Below, one piece after another: positions 35,720 through 46,570 of a DNA stretch of 64,000 nt; position 1 is the first letter of the stretch, and the number at the start of each line of letters is the position of its first letter. The stretch is from Ehretia macrophylla (taxonomy: Eukaryota; Streptophyta; Magnoliopsida; Boraginales; Ehretiaceae). The position numbers and the translations under genes were made by a program. The stretch is taken from assembly GCA_037974665.1 (NCBI GenBank), contig CM075775.1, positions 38,838,152 through 38,902,151 of the forward strand, in the 5' to 3' direction. Under the pieces are notes generated by a model. That model was not told where the DNA came from. It worked only from the letters and a program-made list of their open reading frames with translations, and searched no databases.

Positions 35720-38036
35720 TGTCACACCCCGACCCCGAACTCGTTGCCAAGACAAGGCCAAAACGAGACGTGGACCAGATAAATAACCTGTACAATCATT
35801 CGTTCGTGACCTAAACATAAATAATAACCACAAGTAACTTCAAAAACGGTGCCCTAAAACTATTGGCACTAACATTCATTAACTTGATCATTCATATAAA
35901 CAAGGCCTACATTCAACCCTCCGGTATGCCTCAATCATCAATGCCCACGAGGCCTCAAAAGAATAGTCTATTAATAAGATTTACAATCCATTATGCAAAA
36001 GAATATTACAACATCTAAAGTTGTACAAATTATAACATAATTCAATACATATGCTTAACCATCTACAAGCAACTAGAATCATAGCAAGCAAAAGTCCGTC
36101 TCATCACACAAATAAGCATCGCCTTCAACTTGAGTCCCTAGCACAGGCTCAACCTCGGCCTCACCTGAAAAATTGTCATATAAAGGGATGAGCTACACTT
36201 AGCTCAGTGAGGGTTAATGGTCTCCGATGGTTTTTGCAAACAATTCAACATTTGAAAAACCTTTCATGAAAACCTGATATGCATCAGTGCAATTAAGTAC
36301 AAGAATCAATAAACAAGAAATAACATGTCACTCTACCCTCCGAGGTCCTCAAGGGCCCAAGCGAAGGTAGGTTTACCATATATCAAAGGATACAATTTTT
36401 CCTTGCAGTTGTTGTAGTTGGCTGGCCTTGAATCAATCATCATAATTTTTTTTCTCCAACTCCAAACATTAGGTGATATCCGGATAATCACCGGGGGCTA
36501 TGGTAGTCGAGACCTATTGGTAGCCCGTTGCTACCTAGGGGAAACGAACGCTACCATACCCATAATTGTGGTTGCAACCATCGCGCATGCAATCATTATC
36601 ATGACAAGCAAGATATATGCATCAACAGGTAAATGAGGCAACAAAGTAGGTTACCTCCGATCACATAATCATGCTACCAATCTTTAACATATTCCAGTAT
36701 ATAAACGTGTAAATACTTACAACATCTTACATTTAGAATTCGTATAGTCATGTAGACATGCAACAATCATAATACCTTGCATTTAGAACTTATAAGATGA
36801 AATGTGGAAGTCAATAAGGAAGGTTGATTCATCATACAAGCGTTTCCGATACTATTGCATTATCTTAACTTAGGAGGTAAATTTGACTACTTTCCCTAAC
36901 TCGAATTAATCTGATTTTTATCTAGAATTGAATCTTATCGAATGTAGATAACTCTAGAATCAAACGGAACTCAATTCGGAGTTGAAACGAATGAGATATG
37001 GCTTCCGCAAAATCACTGCGCAAAGCTGTCAGTCATCCGGGCGCTGAGGCCTTAATCAGGTCGACCAGAAGAAGCAGGTAACGACCGGATCGAAGCTTTC
37101 TACCGGGCATTGAGGCCTCTATCCGGGCGACCGGATAGGGGCTGTAACGCCCGGATAGCTGCACGAAAAACACCAAAATTCTACCCAATTCACCTATACC
37201 ACAACCAATCCATCTACCAACATACAAACAAGTTCTAAATGGCTATTAAGCATCATACAAGGCTTCAAAATCAACCAAATTCATCCCACATCAATGACCA
37301 ACAACACCCAATAATTCATGTTCAAGCTCCAAGCTCCACAACCTCAACACCCTCAACAACTCAATACACTTCTCAACAAGTTCAAATATACATATATATA
37401 TCACATGTAAGCACCCAATCAAGCTCCAAACACAAGTATAATCATTGACCATGCTTAATGTATCTTGAAAAGCATTTTGAAAAACAACCCTTACCTCAAA
37501 CTTGAGTATAGAAACAATGGAAAGCCAAAGAACTCTTGAGACTAGCTGAGAGATGTAGAATTAGCTTGGAACAAGGCTGAAATTTCCTTTTTTCTTCTTC
37601 TTTTCCTCTTTTCTCTCTCCCTCTCTTTTCCTTCTTTGATCGTGTATGAGTGTGTGTTAGTGTGTGTGCAGGATTTTAGTGTGTGTGTAGAGTGTATTGT
37701 GTGTTTTGAGTGGGCAAGCATAGTAAAATTAGGTGATCAAATATCTAGTGAGCCAAATTACAAGAGTGCCCTCCAACTATGTTGTGTACTACTAGTTTGC
37801 CATTTTAATTAGTTTGCAACTAATTAGTTACTACTCTTGACATATTTGAAGCACAATTAATGCCTACGACACGTGAAACTCCATAATGCATGAAATTGAA
37901 CATTTTGGCACGCAAAACAATGAATATGCATGTTGAATGTTGTTAAGGCATATTAATTGATGTTAATGCACATGAAATGATATAAATGTATTATAATTAA
38001 TGTAATTACGTATAAGCTCACGTGTTGGGTTTTACA
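35720..38036 (-). repeat. 5' LTR of family B element
   Basis: It is 2,317 bp, the same length as the 3' copy, with TGTAAAACCCAACACGTGAG to GGGGTGTGACA on the sense strand. Differences from the 3' LTR are scattered single bases. It carries the second copy of the hairpin/AGGTG module (36162-36213). It would supply the promoter of the element; no clear TATA box can be singled out. Confidence 0.93.
36162..36213 (-). promoter_or_regulatory. Conserved LTR hairpin/AGGTG module (family B, 5' LTR)
   Basis: The sense strand reads CCCTCACTGAGCTAAG, a loop, TAGCTCATCCC, and then TTTTCAGGTGAG, with one change in the stem-flanking part relative to the 3' LTR. Confidence 0.55.
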
Positions 38037-38745
38037 TGAAGTGAAGTTGTCTTGCCTAAGGTGCCATGGGATTCGGTAATAGAAATGTGATGGATTATCT
38101 TGTCATCCTTTACGCGGCTCACGACGTACGATCCAGGATGGAAAAACAACGCAAAAGAATAAAAGTGTCCCAAAACTAATGAAAACGTTCAACTTTGGGT
38201 CTCCAAAAACTGGCACAACCGAGCAGGCTTGCTGCCCCAATCGTAGAGCTCTCGGAGAGCTTTCCAACGGTATGCTGTGCGTCGCGTAACGCCTTAATAA
38301 TCAAAAGTTATGGGCACCGGAGCGATAGAGACCTGGTCACAAGTCCCACGCCCTCGGTTTGCGGGCCCAGCCTCTACATGAAGTGAAGTTGTCTTGCCCA
38401 AGGTGCCGTGAGATTTGGTAATAGAAATGTGATGGATTAGGTTGTCGTCCTTTTCGCGGCTCACGACATACGATCCGGGATAAAAAAAAAATAGCCTAAA
38501 GGAAGAAAAATGTCCTGAAACTGATGAAAACATTCGATTTTGGGATCCAAAAATAGGGGCAGCCAATCAGGCTTGCTGCCCTCGTCGTAGAGCTCTCGGA
38601 GAGATTTCCAACGGTATCCTGTGCGCCGCGTAACGCCTTACGGATCAAAAGTTACAGGCACCGGAGTGACAGAGACCAGGTCACAAGCCCCACGCCCTCT
38701 GTTTGCGGGCCCAACCTCTACATGAAGTGAAGTTGTTTTGCCCAA
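38037..38745 (+). repeat. Satellite island, about two monomers
   Basis: It continues the monomer broken at 28843 after the TGAAG duplication. The first copy is the CAACTTTGGG subtype (TTATCTTGTCATCC). It ends in CCCAA (38741-38745), the target duplication of the next solo LTR. Confidence 0.93.
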
Positions 38746-41700
38746 TGTGAGGTCCGACCTCGATTTACGTGTGATACCTCGTTTTGTGTGTACTAACCTC
38801 AAATTGCGTGCTTTGACCTAGGTTTAAGAGTCGTGTCTCGTTTTATGTGCCTTGCATTAAATACGTGCATTCGTTTAGAAGTACGTGCATTTTTTTGGAA
38901 TACGTGCATCGGTCTCGTAGTTCGTGCCTTACCTATAGTGCGTGCCCTAAACCTAGGTAAGCGTGCATGTACGCTAATCAAGAAAGCATCTTACACGAAG
39001 CACTAGATGATTAATTAATCCTACAAATTCACTAACTAATATTATAATCCTAATTCAACTCACTAGAAGACAAAATTTCATCAAAAGCTAAACATTCTTA
39101 TTCTTTATTCTTTATTCTTTTGCATATTCCAAACACATACAATTAAATAATGCTCAAAACATGACAAATTCAGATTTGAGCATTGCCTTGGCTGACCATG
39201 TGAGGATCTTTTGACATGCTTTGCAATTTCCAAAATCAAGCTTAGACATTCTATGACACAATGCAAAAAAAAAATGAAACCAAAGCATTATTTTATCAAC
39301 CACCATGGTCCACATTCTCGGCCACATCACCAAGCATGCCAAACAACTCCAACATGCTCCAAAAGAGATGCCATTTCAGATTTTTCAAGGCCCTAGGCCG
39401 ACACACTCACATACAAACACTTGATTCCTCACAAACATTTCAATTACTCTCATTTTCTCTCACCCTCTCGGCATAGGCTGCTTCAAATACCACCATAGCT
39501 TAAGCTCATCTCCTACAGCTCACCAAGACACTCAAGGACCCTAGGAAGCTCGACCAAGCAAGCAAGAAGCAAGAAAAATTTCATGCAAGCTCATAGAACT
39601 CTCTTTCGGCTTAGGTATGTTTGATAGCTTCTATTTCATTTCCTTTTGTTCTAGCCACATGCACATACTAAGAACATGGTAAATAAGCTAGGAATTAGAG
39701 AATCTCAGGCTATCTTTCGGACAAGCAAGGAGAAAAGACGTTTTTGTGCATCTTCAAGAGTTTTGTGCATCCTCATCTATTGTCTTGCTAAGGTGAGGGC
39801 TAAAACTCTTTTAAAAGCTTTCAAAAACCACATTCATGCCTTCATATGTCTAGATTTACCTCTGTACTTGTTGTATATGTGTGTGCATGAGCTTATATAA
39901 CCATGCATGGCAAGATATTCGGTTAGAACTTGAAGATAGGTAAAATCGCGAAAATGGCAGATTTCTGACTTGTTAGAGCGAAGTGAATTTATCCAGGTAA
40001 ATTATGTTTAAAATGCATGAAAATTGGTAGGTGGCTAGTTTTTCTAGTTCTGAGAATTTTTCTTAGAAATAGGCCAAGGCCAATTTTGACTCTAAGGTCT
40101 CCAAAATGGTAAAACATTGAAAGCTATCTAAATCAGGAAAATCTGGAAAAATGGAGAAGGTTTTTGGCAGTTCACTGTCCTTGTAGAACGAAACAGTATT
40201 CACCTAGTAAACGATATCTAAAATGCATTAAATTTGGTAGGTTGCTATATTTTTCTGTTCTGGACATTTTCGTCAGAAATAGACTAAAGCTAAAGTTGAC
40301 CCTAAGACCCTAAAAAATGGCAAGTATTGAAATATGTACGAATCTGGACAGTTTTGCGTAGTCTCATGGTTTTAGCTATGACTCTTGAATCCGAACTACA
40401 AATGATGCGAGGTTTGTTTCTGGATTTAGTTCACTTAATAAGATTTAATTTGACATTTTGTTCACTGGAATTTGAGATTGTTTGCTTGTCTAAATGATTG
40501 TGGGAAAACAGACCATTGCAGTGAAGTATCTATTTAGTGATATACTTTGAAAAAATATTGTAACTTCTCTTGTGATATTGGATGCTTGGGATTGTGGCAC
40601 TTGGATGTTATGTGGACTGTTTTGGATGATTGAAGATGTTTTAATTAATCGATGCATGGCTTGGGTTAGTTGCGTGACAACTTGTGGCTTAAATCGCACG
40701 TGTAAGCATGAATTGAAACCCTATTGAATATGAAAACTCGCTAAGTGTTGATCCTATGGTTATAGTGTCCAATTGTGTGATTAGTGGGCTGCCTAAGAAA
40801 TGTTAAGTATGTTTGAAATGTGATTCCCGATGATTACATGTTGATAAGTAGACCTTTCTTGCACCTGGTCCCACGTAAACGTCGTTGCATGCTTGTATAA
40901 ACTTATTATCTGATTACGTGAACTCTGAAATGAGTTATATGACTTGATTTACATGTGTTACATGGCTGCCCGTTTAATATTCATATAACTCCATGTGCTT
41001 TACAAGTGAAATTACATGTCAAAGCAGGCCTCGTGTGTTTACTTGTTAATGTGCGATCTTATGACTGCTCGGAGGAAACCTACTTTGTTGTCCTCCTAAT
41101 GTGATATATTAAATGTTATAAATGTGCATTGCATATGAGGTTGCAACCTTTCATTCTAGCATGGTAGCGTTCACGCACACTGGGCGGCATCGGGTTTGCC
41201 GGTGCAACCGTGACTACCATGGTCCAATTCCCTCTCTCGCTTGGGGGCTAGACTTCCTCGGAGAGTTGGGTCGTAGGATTTCAGGGTACATCCGGAGTAC
41301 ACCCATTTGGCGTGATAAGTGGATGATTTGAAGTCAGCCGCAACAACTGATATTGGAAATGAATTGAGAGCAAAAGCTCACCGTATCTTTTTTACTATGT
41401 GTATAAGTACTCTAGCTTGGTTCCTAGAGGACCTCGGGGAGGAAAGACGGGTAATTGTATTCTTTTACTTTTATATTACATTATGAACTTACTTGTGTTA
41501 TATGTCATACTTTCAAAAAGGGTTTTTCATAAGTTGAACTAGAGAAAGAGTTTCAAAACGTATTTCTCGTTCCCCCTCGCTGAGTTCATAAGGACTCACC
41601 CTCTTTTATCATCACAGGTGAAAAAGATTAGGAATAGGTACCCGAGGATAACATGCCTATTGATGACTCCTTGGAGTGATTGCCTGCCCTACGTGCCTTA

Positions 41701-42305
41701 CTTGACTATGGCCATTTTATGAACGATATGTTTGTTTTGAAGATTATCTCTTATGTTGTTTGTCGTTGTTATTGTAAAAGACCCCCGTTGAAATTTGGGG
41801 TCTAATTTTGATTTGTACTGATTATAACTAGACAGACACCCTATTTGATCGTTTGCTACTTTGATTAGTAACTACTACAGGCTTATGAAGTATTAAGCAA
41901 AGGGCTAAGTAAAATGAATCTATCCAATCTTAAGCAGGTACTCATTTGTAAGCTCAGACCAACAGGTACTTGTGTAACATAAATTGACACAAAAACGAGA
42001 CATAGTTTCCATGCTAGGTGTTAATTAAACGAGACTTGAGATAAATAGTGGACATATCAATTGGTGATAAATAGTAATCTTAGTTGGAATCGAATTTGAT
42101 TTTGAAAGTTTTGAGGCGTTTAGAAAATTAGGTCAAACTAAAGAGCCAATTACATCCGTTATGCTACCGGTTTTCTGAAGAATTTTTGGAGTTCTAGTCT
42201 AACGGATAAGCTTGATCTTCGTTAATCAGTTATAGTCATAAAAAAATGTGAATGTTTAGATCACACCCTAGTCTAACCTCTATAGGTCTGGTTGGGGGCG
42301 TGACA
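38746..42305 (+). mobile_element. Solo LTR, family A, plus strand, 3,560 bp
   Basis: It starts TGTGAGGTCCGACC and ends GGGGGCGTGACA, flanked by a perfect CCCAA duplication (38741-38745, 42306-42310). No gag or pol lies inside, so this is an LTR-LTR recombination product. It is the reference copy for family A here. A CA-rich leader-like stretch (CGACACACTCACATACAAAC) lies near 39394-39480. A GC-rich structured block sits at about 41155-41320 and the hairpin/AGGTG module at 41572-41620. Short open frames have no recognisable domain. Confidence 0.93.
41572..41620 (+). promoter_or_regulatory. Conserved LTR hairpin/AGGTG module (family A solo LTR)
   Basis: CCCCTCGCTGAG, a short loop, GGACTCACCC, CTTTTATCATCACAGGTG. 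TGAGTtcataaggACTCA forms a perfect 5-bp stem. Confidence 0.55.
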
Positions 42306-45300
42306 CCCAAGGTGCCGTGGGATTCGGTAATAGAAATGTGATGGATTAGGTTATCGTCTTTTTTGCGGCTGACGACGTACGATCCGGGATTAAAAAATAA
42401 TGCAAAAGAAGAAAAGTATCCTGAAACTGATGAAAACGTTCGATTTTGGGCACCAAAAATAGGCGCAGCCGAGCAGGCTTGCTGCCCTATCGTAGAGCTC
42501 TCAGAGAGCTTTCCAACGGTATACTATACACCGCGTAACTCCTTACAGATCAAAAGTCACGGGCATCAGAGCGACAGAGACCTAGTCACAAGCCCCACAC
42601 CCTCGGTTTGCGGGCTCAGCCTCTATGAGAAGTGAAGTTGTCTAGCCTAAGGTACCATGGGATTCAGTAATAGAAACGTGATGGATTAGCTTGTCATCCT
42701 TTTTGCAGCTTACGACGTACAATCAACGACGGAAAAATAGCGCAAAAGAAGAAAAGTGTCCTGAAACTGATGAAAACGTTCAACTTTGGGCTCTGAAAAT
42801 AGGCGCAGCCGAGCAGGCTTGTTGGCCCAATCGTATGGCTCTCGAAGAGCTTTCCAACGGTATGCTGTGCACCGCGTAATGCCTGACGGATCAAAAGTTA
42901 TGGGCACCGGAGCGACAAAGACCTGGTCACAAGCCCCACGCCCTCAGTTTGTGGGCCCAGCATCTACATGATGTGAAGTTGTCTTGCCCAAGGTTCCGTG
43001 GGATTTGGTAATAGAAATGTGATGGATTAGGTTGTCGTCCTTTTCGCGGCTCACGACATACGATCCGGGATGAAAAAACAAAGTAAAAGAAGAAAAGTGT
43101 CCCAAAATTGATGAAAACATTCAATTTTGAGATCCGAAAATAGGCGCAACCATGCAGGCTTGCCACCCCGCCATAGAGCTCTTGGAGAGCTTTTAAACGG
43201 TATGTTGTGCGCGGCGTAACTCCTTACGGATCAAAAGTTATGGGCACCAGAGCGACGGAGACCAGGTCACAAGCCCCATGCCCTTGGTTTGTGGGCCCAA
43301 CCTCTACATGAAGTGAAGTTGTCTTGCCCAAGGGGTCGTGGGATTCGGTAATAGAAATGTGATGGATTAGATTGTCATCCTTTTCGCGGCACACGACGTA
43401 CGATCCGAGATGAAAAAATGGCACAAAAGAAGAAAAGTATCCCGAAACTGATGAAAACGTTCAATTTTGGTCCCCAAGAACTGGCGCAGCCGAGCAGGAT
43501 TGCTGCCCCTATCGTATAGCTCTCAGAGAGCTTTCAACGGTATGCTGTACGCCGCGTAACTCCTTACAGATCAAAAGTTATGGGCACCGGAGTGACAGAG
43601 ACTTGGTCACAAGCCCCACGCCCTCGGTTTGCGGGCCCAGCCTCTACATGAAGTGAAGTTGTGTTGCCCAAGGTCCAGTGGGATTCAGTAATTGAAATGT
43701 GATGGATTAGGTTGTCATCCTTTTCGGGGCTCACGACGTACGAACCAGGACGAGAAAATAGCACAAAAGAAGAAAAGTATCCCAAAACTGAAGAAAACAT
43801 TCAATTTGGGCTCCGAAAACAGGCGCAGCCAAGTAAGCTTGCTGCCCCCGTCGTAGAGCTCTCAGATAGCTTTCCAACGGTATGTTGTCCGTCACGTAAC
43901 TCCTTACGGATCAAAAGTTATGGGCACCGGAGCAATGGAGACCTGGTCCCAAGCCCACGCCCTCGGTTTGAGGGCCCAACCTCTACATGAAGTCAAGTTG
44001 TCTAGCCCAAGGTGCCGTGGTATTCGGTAATAGAAATGTGATGGATTAGGTTGTCGTCCTTTTCGCGGCTCACGACGTACTATCCGGGATGAAAAAATAG
44101 CGTAAAAGAAGAAAAGTGTCTCGAAATTGATGAAAATGCTCAATTTTGGGATCCGAAAATAGACGCAACCAACCAGGCTTGTTGCCCCCATCGTAGAACT
44201 CTCGGAGAGCTTTCCAACGGTATGCTGTGCGCCATGTAACGCCTTACGGATCCAAAGTTATGGGCACCGGAGCGATAGAGACCTGGTCATAAGCCCCACG
44301 CCCTCGGTTTGCGGGCCCAACCTCTACATAAAGTGAAGTTGTGTTGTCCAAGGTGCCGTGGGATTTAGTAATTGAAATGTGATGGATTAGGTTGTCATTC
44401 TTTTCGTGGCTCACGACGTACGAACCGAGACGAGAAAACAACACAAATGAAGAAAAGTGTCCCGAAACTGAAGAAAACGTTCAATTTTATGCTCCGAAAA
44501 TAGGCGTAGCCCAGAAGGCTTGCTGCCCCCGTCGTAGAGCTCTCAGAGAGCTTTCCAACGGTATGTTGTACGCTGCGTAACTCCTTACGAATCAAAAGTT
44601 ATGGGCACCGAAGCAACGGAGACCTGGTCCCAAGCCCCACGCCTTCAATTTGCGGGCCCAGCCTCTACGTGAAGTGAAGTTGTCTTGCCCAAGGTGTCGT
44701 GGGATTCAGTAATAGAAATGTGATGAATTAGCTTGTCATTCTTTGGGCGGCTCACGACGTACGATCCGGGACGAAAAAACAGCGCAAAAGAAGAAAAATG
44801 TCCCAAAACTGATGAAAACGTTTGATTTTGGGCTCCGAAAATAGGTACAACTGAGCAAGCTTTCCACCCCCGTCATAGAGCTCTCAGAGAGCTTTTCAAC
44901 GGTATGCTGTGCACCACGTAATGCCTTACGGATCAAAAGTTATGGGCACCGGAGCAACAGAGACCTAGTCACAAGCCCCACGCCCTCGGTTTGCCGGCCC
45001 AACCTCTACATGAAGTGAAGTTGTCTTGCCCAAGGTGCCGTGGGATTTGGTAATAGAAATGTGATGGATTAGGTTGACGTCCTTTTCGTGGCTCACGAAG
45101 TACGATCCGGGATGAAAAAACAGCGCAAAAGATTAAAAGTGTCTCGAAACTGATGAAAACGTTCAATTTTGGGCACCAAAAACAGGCGCAGCCGAGCAGG
45201 CTTGCTACCCTATCGTAGAGCTCTCAGAGAGCTTTCCAACGGTATGCTGTGCGCCATGTAACTCCTTACGGAGCAAAAGTATGGGTATCAGAGCGACGGA

Positions 45301-45700
45301 GACCTGGTCACAAGCCCCACGCCCTCGGTTTGCAGGCCCAACCTCTGCATGCAGTGAAGTTGTCTTGCCCAAGGTACCATGGGATTCGGTAATAGAAATG
45401 TAATGGATTAGGTTATCATCCTTTTTGCAGCTCACGACGTATGATTCGAGATGAAAAACTAGCGCAAAAGAAGAAAGGTGTCCCAAAACTGATGAAAACG
45501 TTCGATTTTGGGCTCCAAAAATAGACGCAGCTAAGCAGGCTTGTGACCTTATTGTAGAGCTCTCAAAGAGCTTTCCAACGATATGTTGTACGCCATGTAA
45601 CTCTTTACGGATCAAAAGTTATGGGCACCGGAGCGACAGAGACCTGGTCACAAGCCCCATGCCCTCGGTTTGCGGGCCCAGCCTCTATATGAAGTGAAGT
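42306..45700 (+). repeat. Satellite array 3, ~340-bp monomer, about 10 copies
   Basis: It starts CCCAAGGTGCCGTGGG at the solo LTR and ends ATGAAGTGAAGT at the next insertion. Subtypes alternate; GTGTTG copies lie near 43661 and 44339, two monomers apart. Confidence 0.95.
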
Positions 45701-46175
45701 TGTAATGCCCCGATCCCTCACGAGACCGGAGGCTCTAATAACCATGCTATTCTCAACCCAATACCTAACCCGGTCACAAAATTTTAGGAAAAATGGACAG
45801 AGTTTTCCTTGTACCGGGAACATTCTGGAAACCTGTAAGCATTCAAATAAAACACGAAGCAAAGGAACAACATTTCTAATTGAAATCCCAACTTCAAGGC
45901 CATCCAAGCCTTAAGCAACACAAGACAATATAAACACATAAAAGCATGCAACGTAGCTAGAAGCAGAAGCATAAGTTATTACATAACACAATTCCATAAC
46001 ACTTACTACATCCACTTAGCTTTCAAATTGCAACCACTCAAATATATATACATAAGCCCTTAGGCTCCAAAATAGAACATAAAGTAGACAAGCAAGGTCT
46101 TCTACAGTTTAGCAAGCAATCACTCCAATCTCAAGTAATAGTACACAACAACCAAGGCAACTCCTCCAACTGCAC

Positions 46176-46227
46176 CACCTGAAACATGTTTAGCGAGGTA
46201 TGAGCAATCACAATTGCTCAGTGAGGG
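46176..46227 (-). promoter_or_regulatory. Conserved LTR hairpin/AGGTG module (family D)
   Basis: The sense strand reads CCCTCACTGAGCAATTG, then ATTGCTCATACC, and further on TGTTTCAGGTG. GAGCAAT pairs perfectly with ATTGCTC. Confidence 0.6.
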
Positions 46228-46384
46228 ATAAGGTCTACCGGGGGTGTGCAATGCAGCAACTTAACACAATTAATACAATAGATAAACAGTGAATAACAAT
46301 TCTAATACTACATTTTAAAAGGATACAATCGATAACCCTTATCACTCCAAATCTTCGATTCTTGATCCACGAACCACGATCTCC

Positions 46385-46570
46385 ATCTCGATATGCCGGC
46401 ATCCCTTACACCAATGGGTACTCCAGATGTACCCGATCCTACGACCCAACACCCCTGGCAATCTCCGGACTAGGCGAGTGAAGGAATAGCAGACGGAGCT
46501 AAGGCAACCAACACTGGCAAGCCCGATGCCGCCCAACGAGGCCATCGCATCCGCCGCGAAAATAAGGTTG
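46385..46570 (-). other. GC-rich structured block shared with family A LTR
   Basis: The sense strand carries GGGCGGCATCGGGCTTGCC and, further on, TTGGGTCGTAGGAT and GGGTACATCTGGAGTACCC. Close matches lie in family A at about 41180-41310 (GGGCGGCATCGGGTTTGCC, TTGGGTCGTAGGATTTC, GGGTACATCCGGAGTACACC). Confidence 0.7.

Larger units (their letters stand above)
28844..38036 (-). mobile_element. Full-structure Ty3/gypsy chromovirus, family B (Tekay-like), 9,193 bp
   Basis: Two LTRs of exactly 2,317 bp (28844-31160 and 35720-38036, about 98% alike by eye) flank gag and pol on the minus strand. A perfect 5-bp target duplication TGAAG (28839-28843, 38037-38041) marks insertion into the satellite at CTACGTGAAGTGAAG. 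A primer site and polypurine tract are in place. Domain order is gag, protease, RT, RNase H, integrase, chromodomain. Two gag stops, one frameshift in RT and one deletion before the chromodomain disable it. High LTR similarity suggests a fairly recent insertion. Confidence 0.95.

Noticed and set aside
45705..45972. Short frames at the left end of the family-D unit, one joining satellite to LTR
   Set aside because: They cross the insertion boundary, so they cannot be an ancestral gene.
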